DNA of 64,000 nt from Stenocarpella maydis (taxonomy: Eukaryota; Ascomycota; Sordariomycetes; Diaporthales; Diaporthaceae), in NCBI GenBank assembly GCA_002270565.1, contig NQMI01000011.1, positions 353,055 to 417,054 of the forward strand. The letters run 5' to 3'. Below are positions 1 to 12,700 of the stretch, piece after piece; position 1 is the stretch's first letter; each line of letters begins with the position of its first letter. The notes beneath the pieces are model-generated. The model searched no databases. It was not told the DNA's origin and was given only the letters and a program-made list of their open reading frames with translations. A program made the translations under genes and the position numbers.

Positions 1-200
1 TGATGAATTTGTGCTATAGAATAGCATTCAGTTCAGCGTGTGTGTGTTTCGGCAGGGTCGCAGTATGGTGCTCTGAGGCGAATTGGGACGATTGACAATG
101 GTCTGGACAACTTTGTATTGAATTAAGTTGGGCTTCTGTAAGCCCTCCTTATATACCCTCCGACGTCGTCTCACCCCTGGGCACGCTGCGGTAGGCTCTG
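1..200 (-). mobile_element. Possible LTR fragment at the left edge
   Basis: Read on the minus strand this stretch has a TATA box (TATATAAGG at 147-155), then about 30 nt later a CAATACAAAG-type segment, and it runs to the window edge ending in CA. That order resembles the U3/R/U5 layout of a fungal Copia or Gypsy long terminal repeat. No second LTR, primer-binding site or polymerase gene is visible, so the element would have to continue off the left edge or be a solo LTR. The 100-codon open frame here has no recognisable protein content. Confidence 0.22.
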
Positions 201-486
201 GTGCAAATTTGCAAATGCCGGAAAATTCGCCCTTCCAACACACCATCTTTGGTTCCAAGCAACCAGCCAACCATAGCCCTAGCAATACCCAAATTAAGTA
301 CATATAAACTTCAGAAATCAAGCTATCCAATGCACTAAGTTATATACTTTTTGGGTAAGAAATAAGGGTAATGCAGAGGTCTGAATTAAGGTGCAAATGC
401 AGGCCAAAATAATCGACTCACGGCCACCAAACTCATCTTGCGTCACGCACGCACTGGGCGTACTTAGCGAAAATCGCCTGACTCGC

Positions 487-556
487 AAGTCTAGGGTAAC
501 TCCTTGCTAGGAAGTCTAGGGTAACTCCTTACAACAAAGTCTAGGGTAACTCCTTG
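487..556. repeat. 25-bp direct repeat, three copies
   Basis: Three nearly identical copies of AAGTCTAGGGTAACTCCTT begin at 487, 512 and 537, an exact 25-bp period. The 19-nt core is identical in all three; only the 6-nt linkers differ (for example GCTAGG against ACAACA). Each copy contains TAGGGTAAC, close to but not the same as a telomere unit. The array sits directly left of the AT-rich island and outside any gene. Confidence 0.9.
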
Positions 557-599
557 CACGGAGTACCAACGCCCTGCTGAGCGGTTCCGTTTAACAAGG

Positions 600-1180
600 A
601 TGAATGAAGAGTTGGAATTTATAAGGATATGGTTATTATTATAGTAGATAACTCTTATAGAATAAACTCTTTAGTTGTTAATCTAAGTGTTTAGTTCTAC
701 TAATTAGATAGCCTTATAGCTTCTGATTATACCCTCTTTGTGAATAGGATCTTTATATACTGCAACTTAGTTACGTGCTGCTTCTGTGCCGCTCTGCTAA
801 CATAAACCCTATAGGTTACCTATTGAACCCTATAAAGGTTTGGTGTGATCATTATATAAAATTTACTCTCTTTAAACTAGTATAATATCTATCTTAATTA
901 CTTTAAATTTATAAAATTAATTAGATCTAAGTAATTAGGTATAATTAATACTAATTAGTGCTAACTTTTATTACTTACTTAGCCCTAGGCGGGTGCTAGG
1001 GTAGCCTAAAGTTAATAAATTTACTAAGAACTAGCTACTTCCTAGTATCTTATATTATATCTTTTTTTTTTAATTATTTTTAAAAATACTTATATCGTTA
1101 TTATAAAACTAAATATACTACTCTATAAAAGAATTAGCAGCCTTTATGGAAATAAAAGAAAGATAAAAAGCCTTAGTGTT
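600..1180. repeat. AT-rich, probably RIP-mutated island
   Basis: This stretch is markedly AT-rich and full of TA dinucleotides, in contrast to the GC-rich surroundings. It is stop-riddled in all frames. A short GC-richer block (GCCCTAGGCGGGTGCTAGGG around 983-1002) survives inside. In Pezizomycotina such islands are usually old transposable elements mutated C-to-T by repeat-induced point mutation. The original element cannot be named from what remains. Confidence 0.55.
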
Positions 1181-2249
1181 CGTTAAGGGCAGGGGCAAAG
1201 CTGGGCAAAAGGTCAAAAAGACACTGTGAAGAGTCAGAAAATACCTCCGTCCTCTACAGACCATCGCTAATATTTTATTGCTTTGCCGACAACCACATGG
1301 GGGCTTAAACTTAGGATCAGTATCACCATATGCTCAAAACCTGACGCCGACCCAAATCGGCCATCCCGCCAGAAAGGCTACTCCCTAGTGTGATCGAAAC
1401 GTTAGTGCTATCAGTGGGCCCTACTTAGGCATAGTTTTACCTTCGCATTGTTTAATGTCCCTCTTCCTTAGGTCCAGCTCGCTAGCGTTAAGCACGGGGC
1501 GGGGATCTAACGCCACCACCAGTTGATACTTTGGTCCCTTTTGAAGCTGCTCCAGTTCTGTTTCCTGTTTGTGCTGGTCACTTTTTCCACGATATGATGG
1601 GACCACCTGAACTGGCTGGGTCCCAAGCTGAACATTTGTTGAAGCCGCCCAGCGGTCCACAATATCTCTTCCACAAGCCGTCTTATGAAGTTCACAACCT
1701 TGTTTCAGCTGCACATGTTACCTTAGTTATCATCACTAAGAGCTACCTGGGCACCTTCAATTTTCAAGCGGCCAGAACCTAGAGCGGAGTTCAGGCACCA
1801 TGATCCCGCTTGTTCAGTCTATGTCTACCGTCAGTTGAAAGGCTACTCAATCGAACCTGTGGCTGACGGGGAGGTATAGCAGGTTCACCTTGCACCGTAC
1901 GCCGAAAGTTTACAACCCCATGGACCAGTGCACATGCATCAGTAATGAGTTAACCAGCCCCGTACACAGAGAAGACAGGATCCATCGAGCCTGGCCGCAT
2001 TCGTACTAGAAATTATGTAGGTCGGCGCAAGCTCCTAGATTAAAGGAATCCAGTTGGAAACCTGACGAGTATGGTTTGGGCACCACGTAAACAACCAGGG
2101 CCAGGCCTGCCATTAGACCGGCGACAGGATAGTGCCGATACATATGAAGCGTCGCCTCGCTCTTGTGTAGCGACCAGGAGCTCTTACGCAACCCCCGCCA
2201 AAGGCTGCTGAGGCAAACGAGTGCGGAGTGGTGGAAACCCAGGAGGTCC
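1181..2249. other. Gene-free spacer downstream of velB
   Basis: This covers the velB 3' flank and the transition from the AT-rich island. The short open frames here (for example 1421-1714 minus and 1531-1782 plus, overlapping on opposite strands) show no known domain, no convincing start context and no splice partners. I see no supported gene. Confidence 0.5.
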
Positions 2250-4127
2250 TTACTCCTCGTCGTCATCATCATCCCCCCCGCCTGCCTTCCCACCTTCTTT
2301 CCTGATCGGGATCTTGATACCCTGTGTTGCGAAGCATTTGCTGAGGTCCGTGCTGTCGCACACACCTGGGAACTTCTTGGCCGAGTAGACTTGAAAGACG
2401 TCACTGAACACTGAAGCCAAAATCGGTGCCCTGCCTGTCTTGACAGGGGTGTCGCCCTTTTGGTCGGCCGTTGGTTTGACATCGACAAAAGAGAATCGGA
2501 GTCTGACTTTCGGGTTAGAAAGAAGAGGCCAAAAGGGGGGGGGGTGGAGATAGAGGGAGAGACAGAGAGAACAGGTCTAGTCTGTCCAACCCCCCCGGGG
2601 GGGGGATTATCACGTACCTAAAGGAACCCTCGGTCCTGACGCTCAAATCCTGCATGACGAACCAGATGCCAATCCGCTCCTTTGTGTCGTGGAGTCTGAA
2701 GGCACTACCGGCACAGTTCCCTATTAGGTTCCTAGTAAACATGCCCTGAAAGCTCGAGCCCGGAGCTCCCCCTATCGATAGCCTTTGACCACCGCCCATT
2801 CCGGGCTCAAAGACCTGAGGTGGCCGGTACATGGGGGCGAATTCATTGGAGTACCCATAGGGAGGCTGGCCGAAACCATTGGAAGCTGGTGGCTGTGGGT
2901 AAGATTGAACTACAGACAGTCAGCGCAGCCCAGACACAGACAGCTACAGGATGACTTCTGCTTTCGGCAAAGAACCTGCTCTGTGGGCCACTTACCTTGG
3001 CTGTATTGGTTGGGCGCATAGGGGTTGACAGGTGACTGATGTTGGCTGTAAAGAGTCATTTGGCCCGGGTGACCGGCGGGGTAGGGTGCGATATTAGCTG
3101 CCCGGTAGGGCATGGTCTCGAGGTTGTTGAAAGACTCGTGGATGGTAGATGATATCGCAGGGGTGGCTGTGGTGCTTCTAACAAGATTCACTTCCCGTGT
3201 CCCCGTCTCATCCCAGAGATCCACGGTTACAACATATTGTGCGAAGTCGATGGAGCTTTGACAGTTGTTAGCATCTGATTTCGGGGCCATGGTGCCTGAC
3301 ATTCTACTGTACTCACTTAACGTCAACCTCTCGGCCGGTCTGGACGTCGGTGACGACCAGCCTCAGAGCCGGTGGAGGTGTAAGTGGTCTCCGGTCCTGA
3401 GGTCATCGTCAGTCCCTGCACCTGGGTGCGCCCCGCAAAAGGTCACTGGGGTTGGGTTATTGGGTTACCTTGTCACCAAAGCCACACATGCGGGCGCGGA
3501 TGGGTTGTTGTTCCACCTCGAGACTGTGGGCGAGCGGTGAACATCAGCCTCAGACGTCAGGACAAGCAGCAGTTTCACAACATGGCCAAGGCCTTGAGTA
3601 CCAAGGGGGGGAAGTAGGAGCCAGAGGGGTGGATCTTGGAGAAATCTCCGAAAGGAGACTTACGCATATCTACGAGTACCAACCACGGTAGACACGGCTT
3701 CTAGTCTCGAAGTGCCTGCATCGCCAGCTGCGGGTGGTGGTTGCTGCTGAACAGGAGAGGTCGAGGGCGGGCTCGAGCGCGGGTTCTGTTGGTGCTGGTG
3801 CTGGTGCTGGTGGGCAGCCGGTGGCGGTGGCTGTTGGTATGGCTGTTGCTGATGTTGGGGAGGCTGCTGCTGGCTCTGCTGTGACTGTTGCTGGTGGTGG
3901 TGAGGCGGCTGGTTTTGGTAGGGTGAGGGGTGATGCTGATAAGGCTGTTGCGGCTGACCATAGCCGGGTGCGCCACCGTAAGAGGAACCTCCGTTACTGG
4001 GAGGTGCCATTGAGGGCTGCGGCTGCGGCCGAGGATAGTTGCTTGCGTGTGGGTGAGAGGGAGCTGGCAGCTGGTGGGGGTAATTAGGAGGCACTGAGCC
4101 ATTGGGCGTCCGCGTGTATGAAGCCAT
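2250..4127 (-). CDS. velB: Velvet-domain regulator VelB (six exons)
   Basis: VelB is the partner of VeA and VosA in the velvet complex that couples light, sporulation and secondary metabolism; it enters the nucleus and binds DNA through the velvet fold. Exons (minus): 3664-4127, 3469-3523, 3317-3396, 2996-3255, 2618-2885, 2250-2502; 1380 nt, 459 aa, all junctions in frame. The velvet domain starts near residue 152 and includes RARMCGFGDKDRRPL (about 163-177), EVDVNSIDF, VDLWDETGTREVNLVR, then after a disordered insertion of roughly 100 residues (about 225-330) GMFTRNLIG, DRIGIWF-like RIGIWFVMQDLSVRTEG and LSKCFATQGIKIPIRKE. The insertion is typical of VelB. The first 150 residues are rich in Gln, His and Pro, longer than is usual. 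The C-terminus ends in an Asp/Glu run. The start at 4127 is the first ATG of the open frame. The distant regulator VosA is excluded by the VelB-type insertion and C-terminus. Confidence 0.95.
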
Positions 4128-7100
4128 CGTGAGTCCCTACGGGGCCTCCGGTGGGCAAGCGTCGGCAATGAATGCGATGGGCGCAGTTGAAGTAATGCGC
4201 AAAAGAAACGGAGAAGGATGTTGCAGGAAGCGAGGACGGCCTGACAGCCAACTGACGGCTTGAGCTTGCGCGTCCCCTGGTGCTGGATTGTCGTGCAAAA
4301 AGAGAAGCAGATGCGGCCAAAAAGTCCAAGGTCTGCCTGCCTTGTTGGACCGGCAGGCGGTTTGGGAGCGCGCGTGTATGTAACGATGATTACACAAGAG
4401 CGTAGGCCTTCAGACCGAAGATGTCATGCACGAGGCACAGGCGGGAATAGAGAACCAGTAACAAGGAGTGTACAGTCCTGTGCAGTGCGGTGCAGTGCGG
4501 TGCGATGCAGTCGCGCAGTCTGGCGGCGACATCAAGGACCGCGGAGTTGGGTGGTGGTTGTGGTGGCGCGGGCCTGTCGAAACTATGGGGTTGGGCCGGG
4601 TCGGTGAGAGATGATGTGTGGGTGAGCTATTCGGCGCGCTGCATGACGGGACTTGTGTGCAGTACAAGCCAGGAGACACAGCCTGCCACGGTCAGGCTAG
4701 GCTGGTCGGGCGGGCAATATGCAACCTCTAGAGCGTATAATGAGCACGGGAATGCGCGCGAGAGGGTGGTGAGATGTAAGCGTGGATGTGAGAGCGGGTG
4801 CGAGTGAGTGGTGAGCGTGAGGTTGAACATGCAGCGTGCAGTGCGTGCGTGGGTGAGAGAGAGAGTGTGTGCAGGTCGCGGCAGGTCGCAGATGTTCAGC
4901 CTGGAGGGCGGGCAGATACAGTTAGGTTGTTAGGCTAGGAAGGCAGGTCGTGTGGCATTTGACAGGACGCCAAATGCCTAGAGCCAGAGGGCCGGCAGCT
5001 ACCTCATATTAAAGGCAGACGGTCTCAGTAACAACCTTAGGTACCAGCTTAGTTGGCTCTCGTCGCCATCTCCAGTCTCCCCTCTCTCTCATCATTCTCT
5101 CCACTATGGTTCGTACACTAATTACTTAAGTACTCTATTGCGCAGGAGAGAGGAGGACAAGATGGGGGGGTTGACAGGATGAGAAACCAGGGTCCCGTCG
5201 CATCTGCCATCGCCGGCTGCACCTGGCACGGTATAGTAATAGTGTAAGGTCAACGGGTCAACTGTGGTGTAGAGGCATGGGCTGAGTACTCGTGCAGGAG
5301 ACAGGGCAGGGCAGGGGCTCTGGGCACCGGCGGAGTGGATTGACTGTGCAGCGTGGCCAGGTACCTGCCCGAGGGCTGGTGCTTAGTACGGAGCATACAC
5401 AGTACACAGACAGCTAAGGCACAGGGGTAGCTCACATGGTGTATGCCACGAGCAGCACGAGCAGCAGCAGCACGAGCACTGCTACACCACCTGCGTACAC
5501 AACAGCATTACCGGGATGGCCCAGGCTACCTTGGCTAGGTACCTGCTGGGCCCGGGGCCTGTGAGAAGACGATCCGGGACACAACCACGACGGGCAGCCG
5601 GGGCTAGGCCTGTTTTGGGTGACCCCATCCACGGGTGGGCGAAATAAGTAATGGCAGCGCCAGGAGGCAGGCAGGAGGCTTCAAAGTACCACATGTGCCC
5701 ACGCTGGCCCGGCCGGTACACTACAACAGCCGTTGGCACCCGACCAGCTTCCACTTGCCCCAGTTGGCTCAGCAGCCCGGCCTTGCCTGCTTGTGCGCAC
5801 CCACCCGTACCAGCCTTTGCTCGCACCCCTTCCAGCGCGACATGACAGGTCGCCAGAGACCAGCCAGGCCCGACGTCGAGGATACATGCCTGTCAGGGCA
5901 GGTACTTCGTCTTTGTCTTTAGTATCTTTGGGTATACACTAGTATAAGCCTTCCTCCCCATCTCCGTCCTCACTCCGCCGGCACGGCTAGTCCTGCCAGA
6001 TCTGCGAGATGCCAGGGTGCCCAGCCCACACACATCCATGCCGCCCGGCCCCACCACGTTAAATGGACGGGTGTGCCTGGCGATGGGTACGCACCTGCAA
6101 CAACGAATCAGTCTTTTGCACAGTTATTGGTCCATTGATTGATCTTGTTGACTGGCTGATGACTGACTGGCAGACCTTGTGCTCGCTCTCAGAGCCCGCG
6201 ACTACTCCGCGTATTAATCAAATCCTCTCGCGGACCACCGAGGAGGCACCCAGCCGTGGGGCCCTGCCACCGGATGCTCGCTGCTTTGCCCTGCCTTGCC
6301 GCACTACAAGCCTTGCCAAGCGACCATAGGCGAAGTCATCCTCATGTCGGTCCGCCGGTCACGAAGACGCCGTCGCGGGAATGCCTCTGTATTGTCCTCC
6401 AGGGGCTGGCAATCAGACGACGGATGTGTTCCAGATATTTTCGCCAAAGCCTCGTCTCGTGGGATCGTGGAACTAACTACCTCGACGGACTAGGGCCCAA
6501 GCCTCACTGGGTCTGGTAAACGTGGAGGCGAAACCACCAGAGGCGGCTGACACCACCGCCACCCACAGCTTTCCATACAGCGCCATCCTGACTCAACAGC
6601 AGCCGAGAGCCATTATATATACACTACTGCTGAGCAATGTCCAGAGCCACGAGAAGGCCTGCCTGCGCCTGCGTAACATGGAGGCTGCCGCCCGCCCAGA
6701 GAACTAAACCAAACGCCGCACTCGGGAATCGTCTCCGTATCACTTGCACTAATACCGATCTTGGTGGCCTCCTTGTCCAAAGCCCCGGCCCCATCCCACC
6801 GGTTACTGCTAGCGAAAGGAGACGACGTTGTATCACGTCACGTCCTCGAAAAGCCATCCTTCCCATTCGTCGCAAACATCCCGTCCCGCATCTGCATCTG
6901 CAAGCCACCTCGCTGACATGCCAGTCAATGAGCATCTCGCCCAACTGCCCGGCTGCTGGGCCAGGCCTGATCCTAATTTTCTTAAATGCTCCCGTCGCAA
7001 AAGGACACGCTAACTGGGACATCATAAACTACCTAGCGCGACTACATACCTTGTCCAAAGCCAAGGCCCGGACGCGCTCGATCATTCGACCACCCACCAC

Positions 7101-9742
7101 TGCCGACGCACGCCGGGCGGCCATGGAAGACTGTATCACCGTAGCTGAGAACGGCGCTGTCAACACTTTCTTTCCTTGCTCAAGGACACAGTCCTCGGGG
7201 GTTTCACCGAATTATATGAAACTCAGCATTATCCTCCGCGGCAGCTTTCTCAGCTCCGTCCTTACTCCTGGATGTCTGCACTATAACGACTGAAACCTGT
7301 CATGGCCCGTACCACCCGAAACAAGGTTGCATTGAACTTGTCATGCTCTGGCCATTCTCGTCATCGCCGGCCGTCATCGCATTTTCATCTGATAGGGGAG
7401 AAGTGGTAATACCCGTATAGACCCTTGCATGACATGCCCTTGTCGTCGGGCCATTTTCCGACCTCTGTTTGTCCGGCTCGGCTCTGAGTACCGAACAAGC
7501 CTGGGCACGACCGAACCCAGCAGGCGGGAACAATGCAGTGCTGAAGTGTTTGTACGGACTCGAAATCGCTCAGATCCTGATCTCCCCCAAGCGTAGGCTG
7601 TTCGGCTGTCTGACACTTCCTCCCGCCCCCACCAGACCTCTTCGCCGCCCTTGTACTCTCATGCATCACTTCAATATAATGCCTTGCATTATAGGAGTAG
7701 TTCATCACACCGGGATCGACATTGCATCAATGGCAAGTTCCTCGCACGGGGCATGGTTCTTCACTGAAACTCTATCAGGCTCGGCGGTCAGACGGTTGCA
7801 CCCGCTGTCGTCATCTTCCCTGCCCGGCTTTGCTCATAGCACACATCTTATGACATACTTCTCGTTCCTCTTCTTATTGTGTCCGAGGTGGTCGTACCTT
7901 AGAGAGCGCAAGCACACTTCCAGTGCCTTCTGTCAAGGGCCAGATTTTCCCTCTGCCTTGATCAAACAGATCATGCCGGTGGGCATGATCGCTAGCAATA
8001 GTTAAACTTGAAGTTTAGTGGCAACGAACCAAGAAATGGGATACGAACTCCGGCCATGTCGTAGGTCCTCAGCTGCCCAGCCCGTCCTGAAGGCTGCTAT
8101 GCTGAAGGATTATCCCAAGCCTGGCAGGTCTTGACCGGTTTTAATCCGCGGTATTATAGGGACATTTCGTTTGGTTGATATGCTTTAAGTCTCGGCTTAT
8201 CTCCAGTGTCACCCCGCCCCCGAGATCCACAGCCTGCTGTTATTCATCAAGTTTTTTTCTGGAGATTTCGCTCCGTGCTGATTCTGGTCTGCTACCGACT
8301 GCTGTCATCCATGTTTGGTGTGGCGTGTCGGTGATAGTCACTAATGTGGAAATGATTTTACATGTTATTTCATCTCGACGGACGTGATGCCAAATTCCGG
8401 TGCTCCCTGATACTGAAAACTAACCGTATATTCTCAGTGCATTGAGGTAGCGTATGGAAGAGGGGCTGTCTTCGAAGTCTCATGGCTCGTGGGGGCAATG
8501 TGCTCGTCCATTTATGAATTTGTGTGTGCCCAGGTGCTCAACAGGCTCTCCACACCCAGATGAGAGCGAGTGACTTTTCGTTTCTTATACATATGCAACC
8601 CCTCGGCTTTGGCGTAGGTTGGACTTTGGGACTTACCTGATTGATCATTCAGGGCCCACTCTGATCCTCCACGTTCGCTTGAGAATGGGCATAAACCCAC
8701 TGTCTCAGACATCGCCTCGTCGAACATCTGACGATCTCTGTGCTCGATATGGATGCCAAGGATCCCGCCCACTATTCCGCCCGTCAGCTCCTGCATGTTG
8801 GGGGGGGGGGGTTCAGAAATACCGAGCACAACCCTCAACATACGCCTCTAAGAACCCCTATAGCGTGGGTTCCGGGCGTTGTCAATAGAAGAGGCGCGCG
8901 TGGAAATCCAAAGCAGAGCCGGCGGCGTGGCCGGGGTTGTCCCGTCCGCAAGGCGTCTGCCTGGAAGGGCCATCGAGGAAAGCAGAGTTGGGGCTGTGGA
9001 CCAGAGAAGACGGGAGACGATATTGTTCCCAAGGCTTATAGTTGACCATGTTAGCATGTCTTTGATACCTACGCTAGGCCTGCAGTGGCCAATATTAGCA
9101 TGGCGCTGGTGCTCAAAAACACGAGCTCCATGTGGCTCGTAGGCTCCTAGTTTCGAATTCAAAGCTACTTGTAGTGGATGGCTCTGTTACCACTGAACCT
9201 CTCGGGCAACGATCTGCAGGAAGCCTCGTAGTGTACCAACGCGCTGCTCCCACCTGGCCCACCTGGCACCCCACCCCACCCGATCAGCGGCCATCATGGT
9301 CATCGGACTGGGTGTAGCGGAGGCTCTGGCCTGTGATTGCCTTGCGCTTGGGCTCTGGGCGAGGCCCTCACCTTGGTGGCCGATAGTGTCGTCGACATGG
9401 TGGACCAGCACAACGCGCTGCTGACAGAGGGTAAGTGATGTGGTCGTTAATGACCGTCCTTCAAAATGACGGGTAGACTGAAAGGAGCCATGCTTTGCAA
9501 GAACCCCTGGTGATGCTGTCGGTGGATGCTGTGTAAATATGTGGTCCCATATCACAGTGTGGCCATCGCTTCGGGTACTTGCGTTTGGACACGCATATCG
9601 TGTTTACAGACCTCTAATTATCTATTCGCATAGAGTAGATTTTGGCATTTGTAGGCCAAGTGGGAAAATACCACCAAAAACTATCTGCCCAGACAAGAAT
9701 GAGTGTTCCACATCCGACAAAACCTAGGGTATCAACTCAACT
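4128..9742. other. 5.6-kb gene-free region upstream of velB
   Basis: This separates the velB start from the TERT stop. It probably carries the long velB promoter and 5' leader: a GC-rich stretch with small GTGCAGTGCG repeats near 4481-4510, and a pyrimidine-rich tract at 5050-5107 that ends in ATG followed at once by a GTTCGT donor-like sequence. The longest open frames (6637-7293 plus, 218 codons; 7469-8005 plus, 178 codons) have no recognisable domain and irregular composition. No gene is supported. Confidence 0.5.
4481..4510. repeat. Short tandem repeat, 10-bp unit
   Basis: TGCAGTGCGG occurs twice in tandem at 4481-4500 and continues with a diverged third unit (TGCGATGCAG). It lies in the presumed velB leader or promoter. 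Confidence 0.7.
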
Positions 9743-12700
9743 TCACTGGGCACCGCGATCTCTGATGCTCACCTTCAGCCCCGCCTGCTGATCCAACCAT
9801 TCCAGCACAGCTCCAAATCTGGCCTGCTTCCTCCCCAGCACTGTCCGGAAAGCCTGCAAGCCTATGGCTCTCACCTGCACCTTCGAGAGCTTGCATTCGT
9901 ACCTGGAGTGCTTCAACCTCCTCGAGGGACTAGTGAGCAACAAGTACGCGACATCAAGAAGTTTCGAGATGGAGTCTGTGATGAGCCGTGGGCGAGGCTG
10001 CTTTTCTGATGGGAGACATCGCAGGTATGCCCACGCCTTGGTGGCCGACTCTGTGAACGCCTCGTAGAGATTACGTAGGACGGTAGACGCTGTATTGTAC
10101 CGGGTATCATAAAACATGATGTTGGACTGGATCTTGAACGAGTTGATGAGCTTTCGCTCAAAGTTCCGGCCTGGGTGCCGGCTGAACTCGATGGTAAGGG
10201 AGTTCGAGACTGTTGGGTCTCTGAGCGGGGCGACGGAGCTCAACCCTCTGTCTTTGGTGAGGTCGAGAGTGCGACAGTCAATCTGGATTCCACAGTAAGG
10301 GAAGGTGCGGCAGTCTTCCTGGATCTTGGGCACCGGTACGCCGTCCACCGACAGATCGAAGTTGACTAGTGTCTTGCCGGGACTGACTGTGACACCATAC
10401 TCAGGCATGCCTTGCAGCATGACTCTCACGAACTGTGATGCTTTGGTCTTGTCCGTGGTTATCAGGAGAAAGTCGTCGATAAGGCGGAGTAGGACGCAGT
10501 CTTCCACCTGCAAAAACTGTAGTTCCTTCTGCTCCAGATCCGCATAGAAGTAATTGCAAAGCATGGAAGAGACGACCGACCCTTGAGGGATGCCATTCTT
10601 CTGGCGATAGTATTTCTTACCGATCTTAACAAGATTCTCCTGGATGTGTGAGGCTATCAGTGTAAGTAGATCATGAGTGCTGTGCGATTTGCGGAAGACG
10701 CTGTCGACATATACTGCGTTCTTTTTACTGGGGATGGCCCCCCGCGCGATCAGCTGCAGGAATGTCGACTTGTCACCTCCCGCCCTGGCCGAAGTGTGCC
10801 ATCGTTTGATGATCTTCGATTTCGCCGTAAAGCCACTTTCGTTTGGGTGGATTTCAACGTGTCTGGCCATGTCGTATTTGGCTTGTGACGGAAGAGACCT
10901 CATCAACGAGATAACAGCAGCTTGGGGAATTGTATCGAACGCTGCTTGAACGTCGAGCTTGGCGAAGTAGAGGGGCATATTTCTGGGGCCTAGACGCTGT
11001 TTGAACCTGTCAATGCGCTTATATATATCTCCCACAGAGAACATAGCCGAGCCGAGCCTGTTGCCATGCAGAACCTGTAGTCTTCTTAGTCCCTAGATAT
11101 GCAGACAACGGGGAAACCGGCTTACGGTCTCGAGCTTCAGCATGCTATATGCAGGCCCCATAATCGAATTGATGCTCTGGCCCAGGACTTTTTGTTCCTT
11201 GGTCATCAGCATCCTCCGCCTCAAGTTCGTGATTGGTCGGACTGAGAATTGTTTTGGGAGCAACCTGACTTGGCTGTATCCCAGTCGCCGAGAGTCAAGC
11301 TTCTTCAAAGCCTCGTCGGGTTTGACTTCCTCAAACAACTTGGTCTTGAGCTCGGCCATGGCTGGCTCGGCGATGGATCTCCAGATATCATGGCGGAAAA
11401 AGAAGACTCGGTTTCGATGGACGTTGGACTCGGTAACGTAAAAATTGCTGCGGATCAAGGGTATCAAAATCGAATCAAATATGTAGTAAAGAAACTCGTA
11501 CAGAATTTCGCTTCGCTTGCGAAAATCAGTCAGGCTACATTTGCTGTTATTCGCCCCGGTTGGCTCTAGCCACTCGATTTGTGTCAACTGGGAAGAAATT
11601 AGTTTTGTGATTTGAAATAAAGGATGGCTAGTGGGAATTGAGTTTCTGACCTTCATGCCTTGCATGACTTCGTGGAGTGACATTGTTTCAAAACGCCTCA
11701 GCTTGATGAACCCATCAACGGTTTTGAGCAGCTTGCCACGGTTGTGAGCCTGAACATCACCATGTCCCCAAAACTCGTGGGGGATGATTTTTGACAGAAC
11801 AGCTTGGCAAAACGCCGAGACTTGGGAAATAGGGGTCGCAAGATCTGTCACCGATGAGGATTTCAATGGTTTCGTCAAGGACGGGCTGGATCGAAACCTC
11901 TTGCGGTCCCTCGGAGGCTTCCCCGAAAACTTGCTTGCTGCGGAAGCGGTCTTAGCGCCGCTGCGGTGAGGGCTCCCATGGCCATGGGCTGCGTTCCGAT
12001 GAACCTAAGCCTTGTAAGTTTTTCAGCTCACCAGAGGCTGGAACCATATGCATACTGGGCAGTGGTGCTGTAGCAGTTCTACATAAGAACATCGAGCGTG
12101 CAAGGTTTGCAAACGCCGCACCAGGTACTCAGGCGTGCCTCTGAGTCGTTTGGGAATCCGTGCATCGAGAACATGAATGCAACCCTCCTTCTTCCGAAAT
12201 TTCTGGAGTATTTCTTCCTCTCGGAGGCTGTAGTCCTGAAATTTCTGGGCTGTCTGTGTCGAATTGACCTTAGACGTGAAGACGTTATGCAGACCAAATT
12301 GACGAGGAAATATGTACATCATCATTCGAAGCGTGTTGTCGGCTCCTGGAGAGTCTGAGATGTCTCCATTACCACTCCGTGAAGCCTGGGTACTCTCACT
12401 GGGACGAGGTACTGGATATCTGTTCAGTGCATCTTGAGATGGGTGAGTCTACATTTCGGTGGCTGGCTGGCCATCTGCCTGAGAGACCGGACTCACGAAT
12501 GTGTCTTAGCCCAAATTGGACCAACCCTCGCGCATTGAGCGCAGCTCTGGCATACAACATGCGGCTCATGACAAAATGGATGTCTGTGGGCTTCCGTTCG
12601 GATGCTAACGTACTACCGGCCGCTTCTATCGGAGGCGCCGCGGGCTTTGTCGCAATGGGTTCAGATTCGAATATTGGTGATCCTATACGGCTCGTCAGGT

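Noticed and set aside
1421..1782. Overlapping protein-like frames on both strands
   Set aside because: Both are short and mutually exclusive, with no domain and no exon partner.
6637..7293. 218-codon plus-strand open frame
   Set aside because: No recognisable domain, irregular composition and no conserved-looking motif; probably chance in GC-rich spacer.
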